From the NCBI RefSeq assembly GCF_001691565.1, contig NZ_MAYO01000003.1, positions 1-64,000 on the forward strand: 64,000 nt of DNA. Direction: 5' to 3'. The stretch comes from Microbacterium oleivorans. Lineage in GTDB: Bacteria > Actinomycetota > Actinomycetes > Actinomycetales > Microbacteriaceae. The translations under genes and the position numbers were made by a program. The first letter of the stretch is position 1. Every line of letters begins with the position of its first letter. This document shows, piece after piece, positions 35,601 to 42,009 of the stretch. The notes beneath the pieces were generated by a model. It was not told where the DNA came from. It did no database searches and saw only the letters and a list, made by a program, of their open reading frames with translations.

Positions 35601-35614
35601 TTCGCCGGCGCCAT
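29687..35614 (-). CDS. Giant membrane-anchored surface protein with Ig-like/cadherin-like tandem domains
   Basis: This 1975-residue protein has a basic 15-residue cytoplasmic start, one TM helix (about 16-36) and a huge exported part. Residues 40-430 look like a beta-propeller or sheet domain. From about 400 on come tandem Ig-like/cadherin-like domains, recognisable by VDDEFGVRAGS, LLNDHDPNEDVL, VLDNDRAP, YAVDPDGDDV and ADNDVDPFG; fibronectin-like segments follow, with Cys pairs towards the end, and the tail is a run of Pro-Thr pairs. There is no LPXTG or C-terminal TM. It is flanked by kinase and MoxR genes and is the presumed client. Ser/Thr richness makes it a candidate for O-mannosylation by the nearby Pmt. 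Confidence 0.85.
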   Translation of the reverse strand: MAPANSERPRVRRSTWIGAGAVTAIVAVVGTLAVVWPGYDAQQTPVEDPTVWALQTGAGSGYARVNLDLREIDTVKQVVNGTQVAQTSDRLFVFSEGGSAFSDVDLAQPADLTGEDEDTTAPTPAGTVEIVTAGDAIVYRTEGGGVFGATLSGGGAAAPIDPYAEVERGADEQGPRFSASAVAVDADGVVYAYSPGEELVVRADAATGRILGQDETPIAPADAQLSAVGGRWVLYDVTTGDVAVRGRDDLVRTTPLSGALLQRAATSGDAAYIADPTGITRVPLEAGTADRPLESPGLGSPAVPTPSGDAVNAAWLGDGTGGGSLWSSARPNATVPLDYAGADIGDGVDPVFVGNGSRLAVNDRGSGWVWRVPDGALVPSSQQWRPEDTSEAAPDTDDDVERVLEPKPPVAVDDEFGVRAGSVALLPVLLNDHDPNEDVLSIDVGGFDGVDAAFGRASITGAEQQIALDVAPDATGTTTFRYRVTDGTSSGGRLSEDATVTVRVVPEEENSPPVWCGVPDCLATWPVLPVAPGGTVSADLLRGWVDPDGDPVYLAGIDGAPSVGTATTSPEGEFTYQHPDPSATEAASIPVPIVVSDSRGATTTQAVTVQVTPAPDLQAESFAVTGVVGEPLDVDLTPYITGASGPLTIGSLVALDSERATVTPTPSALRMTFTAREAGSYVVHYSVRDGVTEASALARVTVREPADTVVTTPPLTAFVRPGEDATIDVASAAANPAGLVLLLEDVRPDSDPTASLGVDLVGQSLLRVSGTTDDGRPGRLGVVRYTLTDGGGEATTAEGEVTVILLPSGSAEQPIAVDDAVTVRGGTQVDIPVLDNDRAPAGSLVGIDPSSIVNETGGGLAFASGRVLRYLAPREAGTYALTYTIYRLGFPEVVDTARVTVTVTGGDENRAPVPRALVGRVVAGQSVTIRFDPYAVDPDGDDVALDAITTQPEQGSATISADGRSIVYTSSEGTSGQVRFEYQVKDARGATGVGEVRVGVIGRQSDPSPVTFSDYVQVQAGADSTVVVRPADNDVDPFGSALELTDVVPNAPADSPEYAALAERVTVDGPAVTVRAGTALGTFSYSYEVANADGDTAIGLLVIKVVRDPVPDHPVVSDTVLTIEDRDQFPTGVDVLSGKVAWTGGDPSSLALRLWGAPGDLRVSGWEISGELPARSRLIPFEVTGTAFDGTEVTTYGFLRVPGTDEVRLTLRAGAEPLRVREGESIDADLADLVALPEDATLLVDDARTKAGGGRSEATCRLVSGTVIRYSAGRGAPWTDSCIVTARLAGADTSTVLSVPVQIEAEIPQPSLRSASIGVRPGQTQTFDLTRMVRWAGAADDGALDFDISYSGDQFEVTRKDAVVTVTGRDEARPGREEQVTVSLPSHPDAAASNLILTVGPSPSTLPRGGSAVKTCSQADGTTSCTIDVVGADGEVNPLPGTPLRVVGAASSGNCDGVRFAPAGDRAVRASWSSDAEGAARCAGTFVVEDAQGRQSSGDRNGSIVLDLRGLPANPTRVEWTAFSEDTVSLRVTSDAGSYPAVQGYRITTGGREVATCPASGVCSPISAPVGEQRVYEARATNDVGASRGAVRTTAWSYRPPARPTAASFQPDPNGGEGGLATVTVTGLDDTTGTVRLSGGVAGSATQPVSGGTATFAKYRVGSNDPTELTATPLTEFELPPIAGGSSEGRSLQLSAHGVGAPTIELSETTTSSSMTVSVRVTGQSAGTEPLFGFSESPACTPDTRSSSRTFPAVAFQRKTIYVCVTSTFNGIAGFGVTNDQITARPTGSVSAPGALTYSVSRTPTGDQRSGFTYAASGHSDAGRPPFEGAQLRYRLNGRAVDAFAPRLNQPGDRWGAVWCDTFLGFDAECSDPTPIEPEARSADWPVYVATDDIPSCRSDEAVRDWFPRDIGSDVATVAKDVDERAAGPRRVTYTIDWTGALRELRAVSITVDCQQIEQPTPTPTPTPTPTDGAP

Positions 35615-36772
35615 TCAGCCCGCCCCGCCGAGAACGATGACGGTGGTCGCCGCGGCTGCTGCCGCGACGACGACGCCGGCGCCGACGACGAGCGCGACGA
35701 GGGTGCCGCGTCCCATCCGCCGTGCCGGCTCCGCGCCGGCGAGGATCGTGCCCTCGTCGGGCCGTCGCGCCGGTGTGCTGCGGCGACGCTCGGGGCGCGA
35801 CGAGGCGTAGTCGACAGCGGGGCGGACGGGGCCGCGAGGGCGATCGTCGGCGAAGTCGACGGTCGCTCCCGCCGCTGCCCACTCGTCGACGGCGACCTCG
35901 AGCGGCGTGTGAGGCACGCCCAGACCGTGCTGGATGACCTGCAGGTCGTGCGCGAAGGCCGCAGCGGACGGATGCCGGGCGGAGGGATCCCGGCTCAGGG
36001 CTCTCGCGAGCACGGCATCCAGCTCGGGAGGGACGTCGGGGCGCCCGATCGGCGTGTAGACGGCCTTGCGGATCCGCGCCTTCAGCTGGTCTCGGGTGTT
36101 CTGTCCCCGGCCGGGACGTTCGAAGGGGCTGCGACCGGCGAGGAGGGAGTAGACGGTGGCGCCGAGGCTCCAGACCTCCGCGGCGATCGAGCCGGAGACG
36201 CGCTCATCGACCACCTCGGGTGCGGACCACGGAACGGACATCGCGAAGACCTCCTCCGTGTCGGGGCGCGCCTCGACGGCGGCGGCGATCCCGAAGTCGG
36301 ACAGGACGGGCGAGCCGAACGCGGTGACGAGGATGTTCGACGGCTTGATGTCGCGGTGCAGCAGGCCGGCGCGATGGGCCGTCTCGAGTGCGGAGCCGAT
36401 CTTGACCCCCAGCTGCAGCACCTCCGCCACGGGGATCTCCTCGCGGCGGTAACGGTGGGTGAGCGAGGTCGGGCAGTACTCCATGACGAGGTACGGCCGA
36501 CCGTCCGCCGACACGGACGCCTCGTGGATCGTCAGGATCGACGGATGAGCGCTCAGGCGCGCCATGACGTCGGCCTCGGCGTTGAACATGCGCAGCACGT
36601 TCTCGTCGACCACGTCCTCCAGCAGAACCTTCACGGCGACGGGGCGCCGGGGGAGGTTCTGTTCGAAGAGGAACACGTCGGCGAAGCCGCCGGCGCCCAG
36701 CGGGCGGACGTACGTGAACCCGGAGAGCCCGGGTGGCGAGGAGGGGAGCCTGCTGGACACGCGGTCGATCAT
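35615..36772 (-). CDS. Membrane Ser/Thr protein kinase without an extracellular domain
   Basis: The 385-residue kinase has an N-terminal catalytic domain: Gly-loop LGAGGFADVF, AVKVLL (Lys 48), HRDIKPSN (Asp 141), SDFG (Asp 159) and WSAPEV, all intact. A linker rich in Arg and Pro holds RRPDEGTILAG (Thr 342), which resembles the repeats of the tail-anchored protein, then a TM helix at about 356-381 ends at the C-terminus. With no PASTA or other sensor outside, it cannot sense the wall directly and may answer to its neighbours. It abuts the giant-protein gene with no gap and overlaps the FHA gene upstream. Confidence 0.92.
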   Translation of the reverse strand: MIDRVSSRLPSSPPGLSGFTYVRPLGAGGFADVFLFEQNLPRRPVAVKVLLEDVVDENVLRMFNAEADVMARLSAHPSILTIHEASVSADGRPYLVMEYCPTSLTHRYRREEIPVAEVLQLGVKIGSALETAHRAGLLHRDIKPSNILVTAFGSPVLSDFGIAAAVEARPDTEEVFAMSVPWSAPEVVDERVSGSIAAEVWSLGATVYSLLAGRSPFERPGRGQNTRDQLKARIRKAVYTPIGRPDVPPELDAVLARALSRDPSARHPSAAAFAHDLQVIQHGLGVPHTPLEVAVDEWAAAGATVDFADDRPRGPVRPAVDYASSRPERRRSTPARRPDEGTILAGAEPARRMGRGTLVALVVGAGVVVAAAAAATTVIVLGGAG

Positions 36773-37890
36773 CCCCCCGTCGAAGGCTCGAGCGTGTCGA
36801 AGACGGCGGTCACACCGTCGCCGAGGTCCAGTTCCGTCCCGACCGGCACGCGGGAGGCCGCGCCTCCGCGCAGCAGCGCCGCCGCGCCGGTGGGCGGGCG
36901 CACGATGGTGCCGTTCGTGGAGCCCAGGTCGCGGACCACCAGGGTGGCGCCGTCGAGGACCGCCTCGAGGTGCGTTCCCGAGATCTCCTTGTGCGGCGAG
37001 GGCACCCGCTCGATACGGGCTTCGGGGTGGTCGGCCGAACGCGGCCCGCGGCCCAGGACGACGGGCCTGTCGAGGGGAACGGTCCGGCCGCCGGGCAGCC
37101 GCAGGGCGTACGACGTCGCCGGTGCGGCAGAGCGAGAGCCGCGTCGCGAGCCGAACCGCGTGTGCTCGTCCGGGAGGTCCCCGGCGCGGGTGTCCTCGCG
37201 GAGGAAATCGGGCAGTTCGAGGTCGTCCTCATCCTCGAAGAGGCGCGCGAACAGGCTGCGGTCGACCGAGATCGTCTGGAGGACGTCGATCTCCTCGTCG
37301 CGGGCCGCGGGAGCAGGGGCGGCAGGAGCCGACATCGTCGGGGTGATCGTCGGGACGGCTACCGTCACCGGGGCGAGGGTCCCTGGGGGCACCTCGCCCG
37401 CGGCGGCGGGCGTGACATCGGCATCCGGTTCGCGACCGGCGGGGAAGGGACGTCCCCACGACAGTTCGTGGGCGCGCGTGACCCCGAGACCGAGAGGCAG
37501 CAGGTCGCCGCCGGCTGGCCCGGTCCCGAGGGCGAGACGGATGCCGACGGCCCCCGCGAGCGCCGTCTCGATCCACGTCCGCGCCTCGGCACCCGACACG
37601 CGCGTGCGATCCGAGGTCTCGACGATCGCCGCGCCCCGTACGGCGACGCGGACCGGCTGCGCCTCGTCGTCGGGGAACTCGGCGACGGCGAAGTCCGGGA
37701 GATCGTGGATCCCGCCGGCGACGAGCACGCTGAGGACATCCTCCAGGACGGCGGTCTCGGCCACCGCGGCGTTCCACAACCGAGCGATCACGCCCTCCGC
37801 GACGGCCGCGCCGAGCAGGATGGCGAAGCGATCACCGGCGATGGCGTACCCCGCCTCGGCGGCGAGCGTCGGGGTGGGGTAACGGAACAC
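36769..37890 (-). CDS. FHA-domain protein with uncharacterised N-terminal domain
   Basis: The protein has about 373 residues. The first 135 form a domain I do not recognise (FRYPTPTLAAEAGYAIAGDR onward); a Pro/Ala linker and an acidic segment follow, then an FHA domain (about 274-370) with canonical VVLGRGP, EISGTHLE and GSTNGTIV. LREDTRAG and PDEHTRFGSRR just ahead of the FHA domain are possible phospho-acceptor sites. The frame opens with GTG at 37896, but TAGGCT immediately precedes that codon, so the GTG at 37890, with 6 bases of spacing, is the better start. It overlaps the kinase gene by four bases. Confidence 0.8.
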   Translation of the reverse strand: MFRYPTPTLAAEAGYAIAGDRFAILLGAAVAEGVIARLWNAAVAETAVLEDVLSVLVAGGIHDLPDFAVAEFPDDEAQPVRVAVRGAAIVETSDRTRVSGAEARTWIETALAGAVGIRLALGTGPAGGDLLPLGLGVTRAHELSWGRPFPAGREPDADVTPAAAGEVPPGTLAPVTVAVPTITPTMSAPAAPAPAARDEEIDVLQTISVDRSLFARLFEDEDDLELPDFLREDTRAGDLPDEHTRFGSRRGSRSAAPATSYALRLPGGRTVPLDRPVVLGRGPRSADHPEARIERVPSPHKEISGTHLEAVLDGATLVVRDLGSTNGTIVRPPTGAAALLRGGAASRVPVGTELDLGDGVTAVFDTLEPSTGG

Positions 37891-37896
37891 GGTCAC

Positions 37897-37902
37897 AGCC
37901 TA
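37897..37902 (-). promoter_or_regulatory. -10 box of the kinase/FHA surface operon
   Basis: Minus strand TAGGCT directly abuts the first GTG (37896) and is 6 bases ahead of the GTG at 37890. It lies in the 20-base gap after pmt, so the operon can be transcribed both from pmt and from its own promoter. Confidence 0.5.
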
Positions 37903-37916
37903 CTGATCGGTCGCAC

Positions 37917-39509
37917 TCACACCCATCCGCGCAGCCAGTTGTGCATCCAGTAGAACTCCATGGGCACGCTGATCGCGGCCCACAGCGGGTACCAGAACAC
38001 CGACACAGCGACGACGACCGCCGCCGTCGTCAGCACGATCCGCCGTCCCGCCAGCCGCGCTCCCGCCGCTGCGCGGCCGGAGCCCCAGAGTGCGCGGAGT
38101 GCGGAGGTCGCCGCCAGGAGCAGGAAGGGGAGGATCAGCACCGTATAGAACTGGAAGATCGTCCGCTCGGGGTAGAAGAGCCACGGCACGTAGGTGGCCC
38201 CGACACCGACGAGTACGATCCCCGTACGCCAATCGCGGGTCCGGATGCCGTGCACCGCGAGCCAGAGGACGGCCAGAACCCCGAGCCACCACAGGATCGG
38301 GTTCGGCATCGAGTACAGGATCTCGATGCAGCCCCGCGCGCTCACGCAGCCGTCGACGCCGTTCGCCGTATTGCCCACGTACATCGAGGTCGGGCGCAGC
38401 AGCAGCGGCCACTGCCAGGCGGGGCTCGCGTAGGGGTGCGAGGAAGTGATCTGAGCCGTCGCCGTGTAGATCGTCTCGTGGTAGTGCCAGAGGTTCTGCA
38501 ACGGCAGGGGCACCCAGGACCAGAATCCCTGCGCGGGGGTGCCGTCGACCGCATGCCGTCCGTACCCGCCGTCGGTGCTCAGCCAGCCGATCCAGCTCGT
38601 CACGTAGACCACGACGGCGACGGGCACGAACGCGATGAACGCGACGGCGCCCTGGCGGACGGCATCCGCCGGCCAGAAGAAGACGCCGAGCCGCCGCCGC
38701 GCGAGGGCATCGCTGACCACGGCGTAGAGGCCGAGCGCCCCCAGCACCCACGCGCCCGACCACTTCACACCGCACGCCGCGCCGCCGGCGATGCCCGCCG
38801 CGAAGAGCCACGGGCGCCACCACAGCACCGGCCCCCACCACAGTGCACGACCTGCGGCATCCCGTCTCTGCATCGCCTGCGCGAGACGATCGAGATGGCG
38901 CCGCCGATCGACGAGGACGAACCAGACCATGAGCAGGACGAAGAGCGTGAGCAGGATGTCCAGGATCGCAACGCGGCTCATGACGATCGCGAGACCGTCG
39001 ATCGCCATGAGTCCCGACGCGACCGTGCTGAAGACGATCGACCGGCTCAGCTGCCAGGCGATGGCGTAGAGCACGAGGACGGCGAGCGTGCCCGCGAGGG
39101 CGACGGCGAACCGCCAACCGAACGACGACGTCGGTCCGAACAGGGCCATGCCCGCGCCGATCAGGTACTTCCCGAGTGGCGGGTGGACCGCGAAGCTCGG
39201 TTCCGTGTTGTAGATGCCGGTCTCGCCGCCGGCGAACCGCTGGTCGGCGTCGTCGGGCCAGGTGGCGGCGTAGCCGAGGTTCCACTGGCTCCAGGCATCC
39301 TTCACGTAGTACGTCTCGTCGAAGACGATCGCGTGCGGGTGGCCGAGGTTCCACAACCGCAGGATGCCGGCGAGGACCGTCACGACCAACGGCGCCAGCC
39401 AGGACGCGGCGGGAAGCGTGTTCACTCGACGCAGCACAGCGTCCACGCGGGCATCGAGGCGGGGACGCGCCGGGAGCGGCGGCAGCAGCGGTTCCGCGGT
39501 CGAGCTCAC
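37917..39509 (-). CDS. pmt: Protein O-mannosyltransferase, PMT family
   Basis: This 530-residue integral membrane enzyme moves mannose from polyprenyl-phosphate-mannose to Ser/Thr of proteins being exported. Conserved features are visible: FDETYYVKDAW (the catalytic Asp-Glu in the first loop, about 64-74), HPPLGK, the helix LMAIDGLAIVMSR and about ten hydrophobic segments. It is the counterpart of M. tuberculosis Rv1002c, and the same head-to-head order with rsmI is seen there. GTG start supported by TAGGCT 7 bases upstream. Only 20 bases separate it from the surface operon, whose giant protein is a plausible substrate. Confidence 0.9.
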   Translation of the reverse strand: MSSTAEPLLPPLPARPRLDARVDAVLRRVNTLPAASWLAPLVVTVLAGILRLWNLGHPHAIVFDETYYVKDAWSQWNLGYAATWPDDADQRFAGGETGIYNTEPSFAVHPPLGKYLIGAGMALFGPTSSFGWRFAVALAGTLAVLVLYAIAWQLSRSIVFSTVASGLMAIDGLAIVMSRVAILDILLTLFVLLMVWFVLVDRRRHLDRLAQAMQRRDAAGRALWWGPVLWWRPWLFAAGIAGGAACGVKWSGAWVLGALGLYAVVSDALARRRLGVFFWPADAVRQGAVAFIAFVPVAVVVYVTSWIGWLSTDGGYGRHAVDGTPAQGFWSWVPLPLQNLWHYHETIYTATAQITSSHPYASPAWQWPLLLRPTSMYVGNTANGVDGCVSARGCIEILYSMPNPILWWLGVLAVLWLAVHGIRTRDWRTGIVLVGVGATYVPWLFYPERTIFQFYTVLILPFLLLAATSALRALWGSGRAAAGARLAGRRIVLTTAAVVVAVSVFWYPLWAAISVPMEFYWMHNWLRGWV

Positions 39510-39517
39510 GGCGACCA

Positions 39518-39523
39518 GCCTAT
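39518..39523 (-). promoter_or_regulatory. -10 box of pmt, overlapping that of rsmI
   Basis: Minus strand TAGGCT, 7 bases ahead of the GTG at 39509. Three of its bases are shared with the + strand -10 box of rsmI. Confidence 0.6.
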
Positions 39524-39526
39524 GCT
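39521..39526 (+). promoter_or_regulatory. -10 box of rsmI, overlapping that of pmt
   Basis: TATGCT, 6 bases ahead of the GTG at 39533. Together with the minus-strand box the core reads AGCCTATGCT; the two polymerases cannot bind at once. Confidence 0.6.
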
Positions 39527-39532
39527 GGGGCG

Positions 39533-40363
39533 GTGCTGATCCTCGCCGCGACCCCGATCGGAAATCTGGGCGACGCGACCGGGCGTCTGCGCACCGCCCT
39601 CGAGGACGCGACCATCGTCGCCGCCGAGGACACCCGGACCACCCAGCGCCTCCTGCAGGCGCTCGGGATCGCGAACCGGCCGCGGCTCATCGCCCTGCAC
39701 GACCACAACGAGAAGCAGCGCGCCGCCGAGCTCGTCGCACTGGCGGTGACCGAGGACGTCCTGCTGCTCAGCGACGCCGGGATGCCGACGGTCAGCGACC
39801 CCGGTTATGCGGTCGTCGCGGCCGCTGTCGAGCGGGGCGTGGACGTGACGGCGCTCCCGGGTCCGAGCGCCGTGATCACCGCGCTCGCGCTCGCGGGCCT
39901 GCCGACGGACCGCTTCACGTTCGAGGGCTTCGCGCCCCGCAAGGCGGGCGAGCGGCGGACGATCTTCGGTTCGCTCGCCTCCGAGGCGCGCACCATGGTC
40001 TTCTTCGAGGCGCCGTCCCGCCTCGCCGACACGCTCGCCGCGATGGCTGAGGCGTTCGGCACGGACCGTCGCGCGGCGGTCTGCCGCGAGCTGACGAAGC
40101 TGCACGAGGAGGTCGTCCGCGGCCCGCTCGGTGAGCTGGCGGAGTGGGCCGCCCAGGGTGTCCGTGGCGAGATCGTCGTCGTCGTCGAGGGAGCCAGCGT
40201 CCGCGCCGTCAGCGAGGACGACGCCGTCGCCCAGGTGCAGGCGCTCGTGGCCTCCGGCATCCGGTTGAAGGATGCCGCCGGCGAGGTCTCGCGGGAGACG
40301 GGGCTCCCCTCGCGAGACCTCTACCGTGCCGCCGTCGCGGCGAAGAAGCCGCTCAGCCCTTGA
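39533..40363 (+). CDS. rsmI: 16S rRNA (cytidine-1402 2'-O)-methyltransferase
   Basis: RsmI methylates the ribose of C1402 in 16S rRNA at the decoding site. The 276-residue protein shows the tetrapyrrole-methylase fold: TPIGNLGDA at the start, AEDTRTT, LLSDAGMPTVSDPGY (SAM binding) and PGPSAVITALALAGLP. The frame is open upstream to 39176, but the conserved N-terminus and TATCT-like -10 spacing fix GTG 39533. It is divergent from pmt and its last 11 bases overlap the end of the truncated permease gene on the other strand. Confidence 0.93.
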   Translation: MLILAATPIGNLGDATGRLRTALEDATIVAAEDTRTTQRLLQALGIANRPRLIALHDHNEKQRAAELVALAVTEDVLLLSDAGMPTVSDPGYAVVAAAVERGVDVTALPGPSAVITALALAGLPTDRFTFEGFAPRKAGERRTIFGSLASEARTMVFFEAPSRLADTLAAMAEAFGTDRRAAVCRELTKLHEEVVRGPLGELAEWAAQGVRGEIVVVVEGASVRAVSEDDAVAQVQALVASGIRLKDAAGEVSRETGLPSRDLYRAAVAAKKPLSP

Positions 40364-40883
40364 CCGAGCCGGCCGTCAATCCGCCGACGATGTAGCGCTG
40401 CAGCGACAGGAACAGTGCGAGCACGGGAGCTGCCGCGAGGATCGCCCCGGCGGCGAAGAGTCCCCAGTTGCTCGCCAGCTGGTTCGAGACCCACTGGAAC
40501 ATGCCGACGGCGAGGGTCCAGTTGTCCTCGGAGACGAGGACGATTTTCGCGATGATGTAGTCGCCGAACGCCGCGATGGAGGCCAGGAGGCCGACGACGG
40601 CGAGGATCGGGGTCACCAGCGGCATGCTGAGGCGCCAGAAGATCTGGGCGTGCGTGGCGCCGTCGATCTTCGCCGACTCGTCGATCTCCATCGGGATCGT
40701 GTTGAAGAACCCGTACATGAGGAACGTGTTCACGCCCAGCGCACCGCCGAGGTAGACGCAGATGAGGGCGATCTTCAAGTTGAGCCCGAGGACCGGGAAC
40801 ACCTCGCCGAGGGTCAGCAGCATGAGGAAGATCGCGACGAACGCGAGTGCCTGCGGGAACATCTCGGGGTACTGCGCGAAGGC
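40353..40883 (-). pseudogene. Truncated MalG-type carbohydrate ABC permease (C-terminal 60 percent)
   Basis: The 176 codons encode only the C-terminal part of a MalG-like permease, starting at about FPQALAFVAIFL. They include the ATPase-docking loop (EIDESAKIDGATHAQIFW) and the usual ending GLTAGSVKG. Intact proteins have about 280-300 residues, so two or more N-terminal helices and the start are missing. Upstream sequence runs straight into the promoter of the LacI gene at 40935 and has no ribosome-binding site. The remaining frame has no stop or frameshift, so the truncation looks recent. No MalE or MalF partner lies nearby. Confidence 0.78.
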
Positions 40884-40934
40884 TCTGTCCGGTGCGGCGG
40901 CGATGCGGCTGGGACCGGTAACAGGTGCGGGGTA

Positions 40935-40940
40935 TAGAGT
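40935..40940 (+). promoter_or_regulatory. -10 box of the first LacI-family gene
   Basis: TAGAGT (within TATAGAGT), 6 bases before the GTG at 40947. Confidence 0.55.
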
Positions 40941-40946
40941 CAGCGC

Positions 40947-41960
40947 GTGGTCCTCGCTTCCGAACGCAGACGTCCCACCATCCGCGACGTCGCGGAGGTC
41001 GCGGGAGTGTCGCACGGAACGGTCTCGCGCGTCATCAACGGCGGTCGCTGGGTGTCGGAGGAAGCTCGCATCGCGGTCGAAGAGGCGATTCAGGCGACGG
41101 GGTACACCGTCAGCCACGCGGCGCGCTCTCTGGCGACCGGGAGGGCGAACTCCGTCGCGTTCCTCCTGACCGAGCCGCAGCACCTGCTCTTCGCCGACCC
41201 CACCTTCGCCCTCCTGCTGCGCGGGGCCACGGAGGCCCTCGCCGCCCGCGACATGACGCTCGTCCTGCTCATCGCGGAGTACCCCTCCCAGTACGCGAAC
41301 ATCGAGCGCTACGTCCGTGCGGGGCACGTCGACGGCGTCCTGCTCATCTCGTCGCACGAATCGAACCCGCTGCTTGCCGCACTGACCGACGCCGGCGTCC
41401 CGACGGTGTGCACCGGCGTTCCGCTCGGCGACCGTGCGAACGTACCCACCGTCTCCGTCGATGAGGAGGCATCCGCTCGCGAGATGACGCGTCACCTCGT
41501 CGGCCGCGGGTACGAGCGCATCGCCATCATCACCGGCCCCGACGACACCCCCGGCGGACGCTACCGCTTGGTGGGCTTCCGGGACGAGATGGGCGAGCGC
41601 TTCGACCCGGCGCTCGTCGAACAGGACGTCTACTCGAGCGACGCCGGCGAGGCCGCCATGACCCGACTCCTCCGGCGGGCGCCCGACATCGATGCGGTGT
41701 TCGCGGCATCCGACATCATGGCCGTCGGGGCGATCGCGGCGCTCCGCAAGGCCGGACGGCGCGTTCCCGAGGACGTCGCCGTCGCCGGCTTCGACGACTC
41801 GGGTCTGGCGGCGACCACCGATCCACCCCTCACCACCATGCGTCAGCCGTGGACCGAGATCTCGCGCCGCATGGTGGAAGTCCTGCTCGAGGTCGTTGAC
41901 GGCGGGCCGGGGCAGTCCATCGTCTTGCCGACGACCCTGGTGCCGCGCGCGAGCGCCTGA
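40947..41960 (+). CDS. LacI-family transcriptional regulator (sugar-responsive)
   Basis: This 337-residue repressor has a LacI-type N-terminal HTH (TIRDVAEVAGVSHGTVSRVI, residues about 11-30) with hinge LATGRANSVAFLL and a periplasmic-binding-like sugar domain (VFAASDIMAVGAI, VAGFDDSGLA). Ligand unknown; because a truncated MalG-type permease ends just upstream on the opposite strand, it may once have controlled a maltodextrin-type importer. GTG start supported by TAGAGT. metG follows 49 bases later with its own promoter. Confidence 0.9.
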   Translation: MVLASERRRPTIRDVAEVAGVSHGTVSRVINGGRWVSEEARIAVEEAIQATGYTVSHAARSLATGRANSVAFLLTEPQHLLFADPTFALLLRGATEALAARDMTLVLLIAEYPSQYANIERYVRAGHVDGVLLISSHESNPLLAALTDAGVPTVCTGVPLGDRANVPTVSVDEEASAREMTRHLVGRGYERIAIITGPDDTPGGRYRLVGFRDEMGERFDPALVEQDVYSSDAGEAAMTRLLRRAPDIDAVFAASDIMAVGAIAALRKAGRRVPEDVAVAGFDDSGLAATTDPPLTTMRQPWTEISRRMVEVLLEVVDGGPGQSIVLPTTLVPRASA

Positions 41961-41997
41961 CCCCGTCATGAACGACGGCGGCGCGCCGCGTCGCCCG

Positions 41998-42003
41998 TAG
42001 AAT
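41998..42003 (+). promoter_or_regulatory. -10 box of metG
   Basis: TAGAAT, followed by 6 bases and the GTG at 42010. Confidence 0.55.
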
Positions 42004-42009
42004 CTCCAG

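Noticed and set aside
39176..39532. Upstream extension of rsmI
   Set aside because: Low-complexity Arg/Ser sequence antisense to pmt; the conserved RsmI N-terminus begins at 39533.
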